Part shown: positions 25,976 to 35,506 of the stretch, piece after piece | How the letters are laid out: each line of letters begins with the position of its first letter | Position numbering within the stretch: position 1 is the first letter of the stretch | Origin: an uncultured Clostridia bacterium | GTDB lineage: Bacteria; Bacillota; Clostridia; TANB77; CAG-508 | NCBI GenBank assembly: GCA_948777935.1 | Contig: CAQDYY010000004.1 | Span: 107,724-171,723, forward strand | DNA: 64,000 bases | Direction of reading: 5' to 3' | Notes under the pieces: generated by a model | What the model saw: the letters and a program-made list of their open reading frames with translations, nothing else | Told to the model about the DNA's origin: nothing | Database searches by the model: none | Made by a program: the position numbers and the translations under genes

Positions 25976-26779
25976 CTACATAAAAACTAATTTTACTTTT
26001 TTCTTTTCTGGTATAATTTTCCTAATGTTTACTTTAACTTTTTGTCCATATTGTATATTTTCTTTATAGTCGGCTAAGCCTACTAAGTTAGGTTTTAGCT
26101 CGACGAAAATACCATTTTTTTGTTTTTCAGTCTCTCTTGCAATTCCTTCTACAATGTCTCCTTCTGAAAAATCCTTAATATTATCTTCCCATGTTCCTAG
26201 CAACTCTTTATATGTTAGTTCTACCCTATCATGGTTTCTGTCTATGTATTTTATCATAACATTTACTTTTTGTCCAATTTTAAATCTTTCTTCTGGTGAT
26301 TTAATTCTTGCAATAGATATATCCTCTATATGAAGCAAACCTGCAATTCCTCCACCAATTTCTATAAATGCTCCATATGGCTGTATGTTTCGTACAATTC
26401 CGCATACTACCATTCCCTCTTTTAAGTCTTCTTTTACCCAATTTAGGGCTTCTTGTCCAACAATTTTTCTTGATAAAATTGCAATATCTTCACTTTTTAT
26501 ATCTTTTACTTTAAATTGTACAACTTTGTTTACTTTTTTAGCACAAACATTTGGCTTTGGAAAACCTGTTTCATCAACATTGATAGCTTCTACTTCTTCT
26601 CTAGGAATAATTCCTTTTATGTTTTCACCTAAATCTACATATAAATTATAATTTGCATCACATTTAGTAACAAGCCCATTTATTACGCTTCCTGTTTCAT
26701 ATGCTTGTTTTAATGTATAGGCATTAATAGGTTTTAAACTGTTTTCCCAACCTTCTGGATAAAAAAGTTGTTTTTCCAT
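25976..26779 (-). CDS. S1-domain RNA-binding protein (ribosomal S1-like)
   Basis: The 267-aa protein holds three S1 OB folds: about residues 30-105 (GSVINGLVTKCDANYNLYVDL), 115-190 (GMVVCGIVRNIQPYGAFIEI, GLLHIEDIS) and 200-267 (GDIVEGIARETEKQKNGIFVE). This is a short S1-like protein as found in Clostridia, smaller than the six-domain S1 of Proteobacteria. It probably binds mRNA at the ribosome. It is first in a two-gene operon. Confidence 0.85.
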   Translation of the reverse strand: MEKQLFYPEGWENSLKPINAYTLKQAYETGSVINGLVTKCDANYNLYVDLGENIKGIIPREEVEAINVDETGFPKPNVCAKKVNKVVQFKVKDIKSEDIAILSRKIVGQEALNWVKEDLKEGMVVCGIVRNIQPYGAFIEIGGGIAGLLHIEDISIARIKSPEERFKIGQKVNVMIKYIDRNHDRVELTYKELLGTWEDNIKDFSEGDIVEGIARETEKQKNGIFVELKPNLVGLADYKENIQYGQKVKVNIRKIIPEKKKVKLVFM

Positions 26780-26882
26780 ACTATCACCTTTTTTCTTTGG
26801 TAATTTATAATGCCATTATATAGATAATTTTTAAAATTGTAAATATATTTTTGTTATTATTTCACAAATTTAATTTAATAAA

Positions 26883-27038
26883 ACATGTATTAATATAAAA
26901 TTAAAAACGAGTTCGACCTGTTAGCCAAGGGCGTCATATTTCTTTTTCTGGGAGTATAGTGTGTTTCAAGTGTTGTTAAAACCAATTATACTAAAACGCC
27001 TTGGAGAACGGAATTTTAAATTTTATATTAATACATGT
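26883..27038. repeat. MITE-like long palindrome
   Basis: Near-perfect inverted ends of about 25 nt (ACATGTATTAATATAAAA and its complement) bound 155 bp. Inside, CCAAGGGCGT pairs with ACGCCTTGG and AGTATA with TATACT, so the whole unit folds on itself. No coding sequence. It lies at the 3' end of rluB and could also terminate it. Structure resembles a miniature inverted-repeat element. Confidence 0.65.
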
Positions 27039-27046
27039 TCTTACGT

Positions 27047-27767
27047 TTATTTTTTTATATTTTCAATTTCTCTCTTACTTAAATATCTCCATTCACCAAT
27101 TTTTAAGTCCTTTACATTTATTTCTCCTATTTTGCTTCTATGTAAAGCTAAAACTGAATATCCTAATGTTTCACACATTTTTCTTACTTGTCTATTTTTC
27201 CCTTCATGTATAGTAATTTCTACTCTTGATATATTTTTTTCCTCATCTATTTTCAATATTTTCACTTTTGCAGGTCTTGTTATATAATCTTCAACTTGTA
27301 TTCCATTCTCTAATTGTTTTTTATGTTCATCTATAAATCTTCCTTTTACAGTTGCAACATATGTCTTATTTATTTCATGTTTTGGATGTGTAAGTTTATA
27401 TACAAAGTCTCCATCATTTGTTAAAATAAGTGCACCGAGATGTGTACATATCTAGCCTTCCTACTGGAACTAATCTCTTATTTATTCCTTTTACAAGTTC
27501 TAGTACATTCTTTCTTCCAAATTGGTCTTTTACTGTTGTTACATAATCTATTGGCTTATTTAATAAAATATATACTTTTTCTTCTTGTTGTTTTATCTCT
27601 TTTCCACAAAATTCAATTTTATCTTTATTTGGATTCACTTTTATACCTAATTTGTTAATAACTTTTCCATTTACCTTTACTTTTTCTTCTAAAATATATT
27701 CTTCACATTTTCTCCTTGATGCAATACCACAATCTGCCATATATTTTTGTAATCTAACTTCTTCCAT
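27047..27767 (-). CDS. rluB: RsuA/RluB-family pseudouridine synthase, read through a CGG +1 shift
   Basis: An N-terminal S4 domain (VRLQKYMADCGIASRRKCEE) is followed by the synthase domain. The catalytic aspartate motif GRLDMYTSG is cut at its last residue: CGG at 27435-27437 is codon 111 and the frame then closes within seven codons. In the +1 frame GGT supplies the conserved glycine, and the chain runs on to EGKNRQVRKMCETLGY and a stop at 27047. The joined protein is 239 aa, the family norm. It modifies rRNA uridines. Confidence 0.9.
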
Positions 27768-27897
27768 ATTTCTCCTATCACATTTTTTATAATTCTACAT
27801 ATACTACTTATATACAAGCTTTCGCTTTTATATTGTATAAAAATTCGTTTTTAATCTTCTTTATACTTCTAGAGTATAAAGTTTATATAGATTTTGA

Positions 27898-27935
27898 TGC
27901 TCCTTTACGTTTTTAATGTAGTGGAGCATTTTTAT
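27898..27935 (-). terminator. Hairpin at the end of rluD
   Basis: On the minus strand ATGCTCC and GGAGCAT pair around a loop of about 20 nt and are followed by a T-rich stretch. Confidence 0.5.
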
Positions 27936-28839
27936 ATACCATTTTTTAATTCATCTAACACCTCTTGAAAATACTGTGGTAATGGTGCTTCTAGTTTTAA
28001 TTCTTTTTTAGTAATAGGATGCTTAAAAACTAGCCTAAATGCATGTAGCATTTGTCCTGCTACTCCAAAAGGATTCTTCCCATTTGAGTATACCATATCC
28101 CCCACAACTGGATAGCCTATATGTGACATATGTACACGTATTTGATGAGTTCTTCCTGTTTCAATCTTTATTTCAAGTAAACTATATCCATCAAATCTTT
28201 CTAACACTTTAAAATGAGTAACTGCATTTCTTCCATTTTTATCTACTGCCATTTTCTTTCTATCTTTTGTACTTCTTGCAATTGGCATATTAATAGTTGC
28301 TTCATTTTCTTTTACAATTCCCCTTACTAGTGCAATATATGTTTTTTCTATTTCATGGTTTTTTATTTGTTCACTTAAATTTAAGTGTGCTTTATCATTT
28401 TTTGCAATTATAATTAACCCGTGATGTATCTTTGTCTAATCTATGAACAATTCCCGGTCTTAGTTCTCCTCCAATTCCTGATAAAGAATCTTTACAAATG
28501 TTCATTATTGCATTTACTAAAGTGCCATCAGGGTTTCCATTTGCTGGGTGAACTACTAACCCCTTTGGCTTATTTACTACAATAATGTCTGTATCTTCAT
28601 ATATTATATCTAATGGTATTTCTTGTGGTTTTAGCTCTGTTTCTTTTACCTCTATATCTTCTATTTCAACAATGTCTCCTTGTTTTACTTTTACAGAAGG
28701 TTTTCCGTAGTTTTCCATTAACATGTATTTTTTTATCTTCGATTAGTTTTTGTATCATTGTTCTAGATAAATCTGTACATTTAATAGAAATAAATTTATC
28801 GAGCCTTATTCCATTTTCTTCTACTTCTATTTTTCTCAA
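27932..28839 (-). CDS. rluD: RluD-family pseudouridine synthase with two CGG +1 shifts
   Basis: From TTG 28839 (AAGGAG 8 nt upstream) an S4 domain begins, and CGG at 28705-28707 is codon 45. The +1 frame continues through GGA (LGKPSVKVKQGD) to the catalytic motif HRLDKDTSG, where a second in-frame CGG at 28419-28421 again needs +1 reading (GGG). The end PLPQYFQEVLDELKN closes at 27932. The total is 301 aa, as expected for RluD, which modifies helix 69 of 23S rRNA. Two shifts of the same kind in one gene, each restoring a family residue, argue against random decay. Confidence 0.9.
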
Positions 28840-28903
28840 TATTCATTCTCCTTAAAATTATTGTTATTTAAATTTCGATTATATGTAACTCTCAAATCTA
28901 TTA

Positions 28904-29056
28904 AACCCCCAGTCGTTCTTGCGAACGACAGCCCCCTTAAATAAAGGGGCCTTTACTCTATTGTTTTAGACTAGTATAGTTTATTTTGAATTGTAGAGGA
29001 AAGCCTCCTTTACTCAAGGGAGGTGGCAGTGCGAAGTACTGACGGAGGGTTCTTAC
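28904..29056. repeat. Composite intergenic repeat (A plus inverted B halves)
   Basis: Half A (CCCCCAGTCGTTC ... AAAGGGGCCTTTACTCT) and half B (AAGCCTCCTTTACTC ... GACGGAGGGTTCTT) flank about 30 nt of unique sequence. The same composite occurs in reverse orientation at 59108-59262. A alone occurs at 36902 and 37584. Each half is a self-pairing unit. No coding potential, and no gene between rluD and the repeat. Confidence 0.8.
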
Positions 29057-29107
29057 AAAATATATTTATATACTATTACTTAAGAATAACTAACCATCTA
29101 ATTTTGT

Positions 29108-29159
29108 GGGCACAGTGGTGTCATGTCCTGCGATGTATTTCCACAAACGATGCCCCTAC
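29108..29159. repeat. Dispersed hairpin repeat, family R1
   Basis: GGGCACAGTGGTGTCATG to GATGCCCCTAC, downstream of the WecG/TagA-like gene. Confidence 0.8.
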
Positions 29160-29177
29160 ATGTATTTTAGGTTTACA

Positions 29178-29932
29178 TTATTCAAATTTGCCTTTTGTTT
29201 TATCTTTTGCAAATATTACCTTAAATAAATACACTGGCAATGCCAACTGCCTTTTTATTCTTTTAGGTTCTCTTATAAGCCTCCAAAACCATTCCATTCC
29301 TATTTTTTGTATAAATACAGGTGCTCTTTTTATTTTTCCTGCTTCATAATCAAATGTTCCACCTTGTCCGAGTCGCTACATCTACTCTTAATACTTCTTT
29401 ATGTTTTGCTATCCATTTTTCTTGATATGGTGCTCCGTAATGCAACAAATAATACATTTGGTTGTAATTTGTTTATTTCTTCTATAACTTCTTTTTCTTC
29501 ATTTTCATCAAAATACCCATGGTGTGTCCCTATAATATTCACATTTGGGAATATTTTTTCTAAATTTGTTTTTGTTTCTTTTGCAATTCCTTCTTTTCCA
29601 CCTAATAGATAAATCGAATATCCTTTTTCATTAGATAATGAAATAATCTGCCTAAAATAGGTTTGTCCTGGTATTCTTTCTTTAAATTTTTTATGTTGTA
29701 GTTTTGCTCCTATCATTACCCCTATGCTATCTGGCGTAGAAAGGCTAGATTTTTTTAATATATCAAAAAATTCTTTATCACTATTTGCCATCATAATAAA
29801 TTCTACATTTGGTGCAAAAATCATCTTACAAGATTTATTGCTACTTTTTATTAATTCTTCAGTAATAGTACCAGATTCTTCTTTTGTGATATTGTCAATT
29901 GGAACCCCCAATATTGTTATTATTTCTCTCAT
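29178..29932 (-). CDS. WecG/TagA/CpsF glycosyltransferase with two CGG +1 shifts
   Basis: The family transfers ManNAc-type sugars to lipid carriers in wall polymer synthesis. ITILGVPIDNIT opens the protein and FAPNVEFIMMANSDKEF follows. At FVALG-PYQEKW the zero frame meets CGG (29435-29437), and at the glycine-rich QGGTFDYEAG region it meets CGG again (29368-29370). Reading +1 at both gives 250 aa ending at 29178 with WFWRLIREPKRIKRQ, the conserved family end. Without shifts the protein would stop after 165 residues plus a short foreign tail. ATG 29932 overlaps the end of lspA. Confidence 0.88.
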
Positions 29933-30423
29933 CTTTTTTAAGTAATACCTCCTTATATGTGTACCTTGCAAAGGTAAAAGCAATCATTATCCATCCGTAT
30001 AACAATGCATATATCAGCAATATTAAATATTGGAAAATGTATATTTGGAAATACTTCTATAAAATCAACCACTTGTCCTCGAAATAGCCTATCTATAAAG
30101 TTTCCTGCTCCACCTGCTAATATAATAAATAATGAACACATTGTTAGTGCATCTATTCTTTCTTTTTGTAGCCAAATAAATCGTATTATAATGCCTAATA
30201 CAATTATATTTGTAACAACAAATGTACCTATGTTTTTGCCTTGTCCTATTCCAAATGCAATTCCTTTATTAAATATTAATTTGAAATTTAAAATATTATC
30301 TATTATAGTTATATTTACATTAGTATTAATTGCCATTATTTTACTAATTTGGTCTATTACTAATAAAATAACAAATATAATTAGACCCATTTTTAATATA
30401 TTACTTTTTCTTTCTTCTTTCAA
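29895..30423 (-). CDS. lspA: Lipoprotein signal peptidase, read through a CGG +1 shift
   Basis: LspA cleaves lipoprotein signal peptides in the membrane. The 175-aa product has four membrane segments and the two catalytic aspartates in GNFIDRLFRGQVVDFI and FPIFNIADI. CGG at 29995-29997 is codon 143, inside the last membrane helix (ICIVIG in the +1 frame). The shift restores the helix and a short lysine-rich tail. The extended stop at 29895 lies inside the next gene, giving a coupled overlap. Confidence 0.9.
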
Positions 30424-30433
30424 TTTTATCCCC

Positions 30434-32077
30434 TTATTTATTTAACCTTTCATATATAACAAAGTTATTATCTTTGTACAGTTCTTTATAGTTTTCATCT
30501 CTACTAATAAACATATTCGTTTTTGTATTATTCGGTATCAATAAATGCGTAATTTCATATTTGTCGAACACATCTTCATAATATCTACTAATACTTGCTA
30601 CTTGAACTGCATCTGAAAATATATCTTTTTCAGAATCCCCATTAAATTCTGGTGTATATAAATCTGCTCTTGAATCTATAAATACTTTTACATCTTGAAA
30701 CAATATATAACTTCCATAGTTGTATTCATTGTATAAACGCATTTCGCCTATGTTTACATTTTCTTTTAGCCATTCTACTGCTTGTACAGGATAGCTTGCT
30801 TCATTAATATAGCTGTTTCCTGCTTTTGGCTTATATTCTACAGTACTCATTAGAATTACAAGTAATATTGTAATAATTGCCCCAAAACCACTTGTTATTT
30901 TCATCATGAATTTTTTTGTTCCTTCTGGGTCATATTTATCAAACAAATCACAAATCATTCTGTTTATTGAATATACTCCAATTACTGTTAGCATCGATAA
31001 CTGCCTTCTAGACATAAGTGTAAGTATTATTAATCCACCTAACATAAAGAAGTCTTTTAATCGTATTTTTGTATCTGTTAACATTAAAATTCCAACTACA
31101 ATTATAAGTATTGCGATTGTTGGTTCTGACTGGACTAATACCATTGGTAAATGTTCATTTATGCTTTTTGTAGTATTTCCTTGCATTGTTTTTACAAGAT
31201 ACGTATATGGTGTGTCTCCTAATGGTGTAAGTAGCCCTGTTAGTACACATATTAGCATAATTACAATAAGCCATTTTGTATTATCTCGCTTTTCTATTTT
31301 GATTTTATATGGTTCTTTTCTTCTATGTTCTTGCTTTTTCAAGCTCTCTTCAAATTTCTTATTTGATATATCTATCTTTTCTTGCAACTTGTTTATTTTT
31401 TCTTCTGGTGCTTGTTTTGCTTGCATTTTCTTTATTTGGATGTTATAAAATTTGTTTTGTATTTTATGGAATATATGTGAATCTGCAAATAAACAAATTA
31501 GATATTCTGCAATATATGGCATAAATATTATAAAGTAAAATGGCCATACTGCTAAATGTATATTTGCAATTATAGTTGGTATTATTATTAGTGCTATGGC
31601 ATAACGTTTCTTTTTTGTTTCTAAGAATTTCTCTATAAAGTATATGCTTAGTGCAAATAGTATAAATGTAACAAGTTGTGCTCTTGCTGCAATAAATCCT
31701 GTTAATATATACATTACCCCTAATGTTAATAAAAATGATACAAGTTCATTTTTTGTAATCTTTTTATTTGTTATATATACTGTAACTCCTAATATACATG
31801 CTAATATTACAGTTGATATGTATATACCTGCCATTCCTCCTACACTATATATTAGATATATTCCTACATCATATAACCAATGAGGGTATGTATATGGTAT
31901 TTCATGCATTGAAAATGGATCTTGTTCCATATTAATTCCATTATTTAAAATATGTTCTCCTATTTTTATTGTATAAAATGTATCGTTTTGTAATGTAATT
32001 GGTGTAATTGCAAAGCAGAAAATTATAATACATACAATTGCAATTAGATTAAACTTTGTTTTCATTTGCTTGTCCAA
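30434..32077 (-). CDS. Large multi-pass membrane protein, possibly glycosyltransferase-like
   Basis: The 547-aa protein has about ten hydrophobic segments, a lysine-rich cytosolic loop with coiled-coil character near residues 200-260, and a soluble C-terminal end (NIGEMRLYNEYNYGSYILF, VFIDSRADLYTPEF). This layout is seen in putative membrane glycosyltransferases and in unknown Clostridia proteins; the conserved YNEYNYGSYILF block supports such a family, but no reaction can be assigned. TTG 32077 has AGGAG 8 nt upstream. It is 10 bp from lspA. Confidence 0.55.
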   Translation of the reverse strand: MDKQMKTKFNLIAIVCIIIFCFAITPITLQNDTFYTIKIGEHILNNGINMEQDPFSMHEIPYTYPHWLYDVGIYLIYSVGGMAGIYISTVILACILGVTVYITNKKITKNELVSFLLTLGVMYILTGFIAARAQLVTFILFALSIYFIEKFLETKKKRYAIALIIIPTIIANIHLAVWPFYFIIFMPYIAEYLICLFADSHIFHKIQNKFYNIQIKKMQAKQAPEEKINKLQEKIDISNKKFEESLKKQEHRRKEPYKIKIEKRDNTKWLIVIMLICVLTGLLTPLGDTPYTYLVKTMQGNTTKSINEHLPMVLVQSEPTIAILIIVVGILMLTDTKIRLKDFFMLGGLIILTLMSRRQLSMLTVIGVYSINRMICDLFDKYDPEGTKKFMMKITSGFGAIITILLVILMSTVEYKPKAGNSYINEASYPVQAVEWLKENVNIGEMRLYNEYNYGSYILFQDVKVFIDSRADLYTPEFNGDSEKDIFSDAVQVASISRYYEDVFDKYEITHLLIPNNTKTNMFISRDENYKELYKDNNFVIYERLNK

Positions 32078-32160
32078 TTTAATATCTCCTAACTTTTTAA
32101 TTTAACACTCGTATTATATCAAAGAAATCTAAAAAAGAACAGTCCTTTTTTAGATAGTAA

Positions 32161-32187
32161 GAAAATTCTCCTAGTAGGAGAATTTTC
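32161..32187. terminator. Perfect palindrome, likely terminator
   Basis: GAAAATTCTCCTA and TAGGAGAATTTTC pair perfectly with a minimal centre. It lies downstream of the YlmC-like gene on the minus strand and next to the R3 repeat. Confidence 0.55.
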
Positions 32188-32189
32188 TG

Positions 32190-32260
32190 TACTAGATAAA
32201 TATGGGAATTTCTAGAATTTCTTTGCGGTTTCCACCGCTTAGAAATTCTTAAATTCGTTT
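32190..32260. repeat. Hairpin repeat, family R3
   Basis: About 65 nt (with the AAAACGAATTTAAGAATTTC start and an AGCGGTGGAAACCGC hairpin) is shared with 44797-44865 in the opposite orientation. In both copies a second hairpin of unrelated sequence follows. Confidence 0.7.
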
Positions 32261-32496
32261 TTAGATTTCTACTAAAATTAGGTCTTCCCCTATGCAACGT
32301 ATTTGTTTCCATGGAATAACTATATCATTGTTTCCTGCAAATATATTAAGTAATTTATTGCTTCCGTGGCACAATAATAGAGGTAATCATACCAGTTTCT
32401 AAATCTGCTGTTACATCTTGTACGTATCCGTAACCTACGCCCATCTGTAATATTAACTACCTCTTTATGTTTAAAATCAAGCCCCTTTTGACCCAT
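32261..32496 (-). CDS. YlmC/YmxH-family PRC-barrel protein with two CGG +1 shifts
   Basis: In the +1-corrected reading the 77-aa product is a clear YlmC/YmxH protein: KEVVNITDGRRLGYVQDV, then TADLETGMITSIIVPG and NNDIVIPWKQIRCIGEDLILVE. The zero frame meets CGG at 32428-32430 (codon 23) and, after the first shift, another at 32364-32366 (codon 44). Without both shifts nearly the whole protein is meaningless. ATG 32496 follows a GGGGTG site; the GTG at 32505 is less likely. The family is linked to sporulation in Bacillus, but its role is unclear. Confidence 0.88.
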
Positions 32497-32552
32497 AAAA
32501 TACACCCCATATATTATATGAGGTGTTTTAGTATTTTAGTATTTTATTAAAT

Positions 32553-33353
32553 TTAATCAAAATTATATTCTTTTCCAACTTCTGTAACAGATACTTTTAT
32601 TTTTCCTTTCGAGTCATCTATAAATTTACTGCATACTTCATCTGCTACACAATGTGCTAGTATTACTTCTTCTACATTGTCTTTCATGTAATCAATAACT
32701 TTATTTGTATTCTCACTAACTTGTTGTAAGTGAAAACCTCCTATTACAGCTAATACTTTATTATTGTTTGTAACCATTTTGGCATGTTCAACTATATTGC
32801 ATATTCCACTATGGCTACATCCTGCAATTACTATTATTCCATTTTCTGTATTAATAACCATCCCTGAATCATCTAATACATCATCATTTTGCCCATTTTC
32901 AAGTACCCATTTTGTAAGCTTTACTGGATATTTTCTTGTAATTTCACCTAAATAATACGTATTTTTATTAATTTTATATGGTTCTTTTGTAAAATGCGCA
33001 TTATATTTATTTTCTAATTCTTCTTTTGTTAATTGTATTCCTGAATAATGTGAATGGTCATCTTTCCACCATCTTTTTAATATGCAATTGGGGTGAGCTA
33101 TAAATTCTACTTTGTTATTAAAATATTTAAGTCCGTCACCATGGTCATAATGCCCATGACTTAATACTATAGTGTCTACTTTATTTAAATCTATTCCTAA
33201 CTTCTCTGCATTTTTTATGAATTTTTCACTTGGTCCTGCATCAAATAAAATCTTATTATTTTCAACTTCTATATAAGCAGAAAAACCATCATCATTTTCA
33301 AACTTATCTTTATTAGAATTTCTTGTATCATTTAAAATAACTACTTTTACCAT
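32553..33353 (-). CDS. MBL-fold metallo-hydrolase
   Basis: The 266-aa protein shows the metallo-beta-lactamase motif SHGHYDHGDGL near residue 65, then GCSHSGICNIVEHA and GGFHL. This subgroup is often called dihydropterin-aminobenzene phosphate synthase-like, but its substrate in bacteria is not settled. Start and length are normal. A CGG triplet (GAC GGA) is out of frame. It ends upstream of the YlmC-like gene. Confidence 0.85.
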   Translation of the reverse strand: MVKVVILNDTRNSNKDKFENDDGFSAYIEVENNKILFDAGPSEKFIKNAEKLGIDLNKVDTIVLSHGHYDHGDGLKYFNNKVEFIAHPNCILKRWWKDDHSHYSGIQLTKEELENKYNAHFTKEPYKINKNTYYLGEITRKYPVKLTKWVLENGQNDDVLDDSGMVINTENGIIVIAGCSHSGICNIVEHAKMVTNNNKVLAVIGGFHLQQVSENTNKVIDYMKDNVEEVILAHCVADEVCSKFIDDSKGKIKVSVTEVGKEYNFD

Positions 33354-33503
33354 CTAATTTGTCCTCCATATTCCACTTTTAATCTCTTATTTGCCTATAT
33401 TTTAAATCTTGTTGTAAATTGTGATTACACTCTATATTCTATATAATACTACATCTAAATTATAATTGCAAATTTTTCTCTATATTTGTCTATTAGCTCC
33501 ATT

Positions 33504-33534
33504 TTGAACTAACAAGTTTTCCTTGTTAGTTCAA
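33504..33534. terminator. Terminator downstream of the DinD-like gene
   Basis: A perfect 13-bp stem (TTGAACTAACAAG / CTTGTTAGTTCAA) with a TTTTC loop. The remaining part of the 33354-33657 gap holds only the small ORF at 33552 and AT-rich sequence. Confidence 0.75.
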
Positions 33535-33551
33535 TATCTAATTCTTTATCT

Positions 33552-33653
33552 TTATATATTTCTTATATGTAGCCTTATAATATTCTCTATTTTCATTTCG
33601 GCATTATTACCAACTTTTAACACCCTCCCGACATCAGCAAAGTGTTCATACAT
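33552..33653 (-). CDS. Short ORF after the DinD-like gene (33 aa)
   Basis: ATG 33653 lies just after the stop of the DinD-like gene, with an AAAGAG too close to be a good ribosome site. The product (EHFADVGRVLKVGNNAEMKI...) has no recognised family and could be a remnant of a longer downstream gene. Weak support. Confidence 0.25.
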   Translation of the reverse strand: MYEHFADVGRVLKVGNNAEMKIENIIRLHIRNI

Positions 33654-33657
33654 CTCT

Positions 33658-34488
33658 TTATATGTCTAATTTTCTTATTTCTTTTGCATTTTTATTAGAA
33701 ATTACTTCCTTTCCTATTTCTTTTTCTAACTGTTCTCTAGCAAGTTTAGCTATGTTGCCACCTTTTATAACTGATTTCTCTGCACTTTTGATTCCTTTTT
33801 CATTTGTGCTTTTGGATATTTCTGTAGAAGATGTTTCTGCAAGCATATTTAAAACTAATTCCATATTAGTCATGTTATCACGTAAGTTTTCTTTTTTCAG
33901 ACCTTTTAAATTTTTATATTCCTTTACAGAATATCCACTCCAAACTTGGGTTAATATATTTGTTAATATGGCAAAATCTTTATTTTTACTAACACCTACT
34001 CTTTTTAGTTCATCTGTAAATTCTTTTCTTACATCAATTGTTTTTAATCTTTGGTTTATCCATTCTTCTGAATATCCTTTTTTTCTATAAGTATCTAATG
34101 CTCTATTTATTGTTATTTCTGGATCATATGCTTCGTCAATTCTTTCTTTTCCGACTTGTGCAAGCCATAATTTAAATGGCTCTGCTTTCTTTGATGGAAT
34201 TGATTGTACTAATCTCAAAATTTGTTCTGTATTCATTACATCTGTATCTCTTAATTTTCCATCATGTGCTTTCATTTTCAACTGGTAACAATTTGTTACC
34301 AGTTCACTTCCTTCTTGATTTAACCTCATCTTTAATGTTTTCCAATATTTCCTTCCTGCTTGATAATCATTGTCTGTTAAAACTGCTACGATATCTACTA
34401 CTGAAAAATACCAGTTTTCTTCATCTTCATTCCATGCTACTCTAATATTTTTATCTTCAAATAATTTAATACTATTATTTTGTTCCAT
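33658..34488 (-). CDS. DinD/BRO-N family protein (DNA-damage-inducible D-like)
   Basis: The 276-aa protein begins with a BRO-N domain (RVAWNEDEENWYFSVVDIVA) and continues with the DinD signature region SIPSKKAEPFKLWLAQVG. The long charged C terminus ends KLAREQLEKEIGKEVISNKN. Such proteins occur in phages and as stand-alone genes; E. coli DinD inhibits RecA. It lies in an isolated spot with terminators on both sides, consistent with past acquisition. No in-frame CGG. Confidence 0.85.
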   Translation of the reverse strand: MEQNNSIKLFEDKNIRVAWNEDEENWYFSVVDIVAVLTDNDYQAGRKYWKTLKMRLNQEGSELVTNCYQLKMKAHDGKLRDTDVMNTEQILRLVQSIPSKKAEPFKLWLAQVGKERIDEAYDPEITINRALDTYRKKGYSEEWINQRLKTIDVRKEFTDELKRVGVSKNKDFAILTNILTQVWSGYSVKEYKNLKGLKKENLRDNMTNMELVLNMLAETSSTEISKSTNEKGIKSAEKSVIKGGNIAKLAREQLEKEIGKEVISNKNAKEIRKLDI

Positions 34489-34664
34489 TTCCTACCTCTT
34501 TTCCAACTTTCACTATTTAAAATAATTAAATACCAAAATTTTGTTTTATCTTCTATATTTATATCACATTTAAAATATATTTTCAATAGTTTTTGCGAAA
34601 TTTTGTTCTTTTATTTGTAGTGTTACAATTGATGTGGAACAAAAATTGTACATTTACTTTCACT

Positions 34665-34695
34665 TTGAACTTACAATAAATTCTTGCAAGTTCAA
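34665..34695 (-). terminator. Terminator of the HAD gene
   Basis: TTGAACTT and AAGTTCAA arms with extra CAAG pairing around an AT-rich loop, just after the HAD stop codon. Confidence 0.6.
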
Positions 34696-34698
34696 TCT

Positions 34699-35301
34699 CT
34701 ATATTATGTGTAACTTATTTAATTCACTTTTTAATTGCCTAGCATTTTTAAATACTATTCCTTGAATTCCTACTCTATTTGCCATTTTTACATTACTTTC
34801 GCTATCATCTATAAATATTGTTTCTGATGCTAATATTTTTTCTTTTTCTAAAATATATTTAAAAGTTTCTTCATCTTCTTTTAACATTCCATATTCATAT
34901 GAAAAATATTTATGTTTAAATACTTCTAGATCTTTGTTAGTACTTAATATGTATTCTACCCATTCTTTTATATGGTCTGACAATAAAATAAGATTATACT
35001 TTTCTTTTAGCTTTTCTACTATTTTTATTGTTCCTTCTACTTTTACATCTAAATTTTGCCTAACAGATTTTTTTATAATTCCTTTATTTATATTCCAATT
35101 AGCATTTTCTATTAAAGCTTCAATATATTCATCTTCTGTATGTTTACCTCTCATTGTATCTAAAAATATATCTCCTACTTCTCTTCGCTTTGCTAGAAAT
35201 TCTTCTGCTTTTATATTAGTATTCTTTTCAATTATCTCTTCTGTTTTGTGAAATCCAGAAATTATTACTTCAGATAAATCAAATATTATATTTTTTACCA
35301 T
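34699..35301 (-). CDS. HAD-superfamily hydrolase
   Basis: The 200-aa protein has the HAD motif I in FDLSEVI (first Asp kept, the usual second Asp position changed), motif II LILLSDH, and motif III/IV DDSESNVKMANRVGIQGI. The cap helices at residues 15-90 fit the subfamily I dehalogenase-like enzymes. Substrate unknown. Monocistronic. Confidence 0.85.
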   Translation of the reverse strand: MVKNIIFDLSEVIISGFHKTEEIIEKNTNIKAEEFLAKRREVGDIFLDTMRGKHTEDEYIEALIENANWNINKGIIKKSVRQNLDVKVEGTIKIVEKLKEKYNLILLSDHIKEWVEYILSTNKDLEVFKHKYFSYEYGMLKEDEETFKYILEKEKILASETIFIDDSESNVKMANRVGIQGIVFKNARQLKSELNKLHII

Positions 35302-35506
35302 ATATTCTCCTATTCTTTACAACTCAATTTCATCTAAATCATTTGGAACATATACATTTCCGTAGAAATATTGCTTTTCCTATTATATATCATAAATCAC
35401 ACAAGTTTCATAGCCTTTTATGTTTATTTGTCTTAATTTTCTTAATTTTAACCTCATTTACCATTGAATTTGTCCTATTTGTGTGATAAAATATTACAAA
35501 TATTTA

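Noticed and set aside
26883..27038. A tRNA-like or tmRNA-like gene
   Set aside because: Segments such as TAGTATAATTGG and GGTCGAACTC recall tRNA arms, but no acceptor stem or anticodon arm fits. The long inverted ends explain the structure better.
34489..34698. A possible gene between the HAD and DinD-like genes
   Set aside because: Nothing coding is visible; only AT-rich sequence and the HAD terminator.
35335..35390. A short protein-like end (NVYVPNDLDEIEL) between the HAD gene and serS
   Set aside because: An in-frame stop lies just upstream and there is no start codon; too short to call a gene or a pseudogene. Its CGG triplet (TAC GGA) is out of frame.
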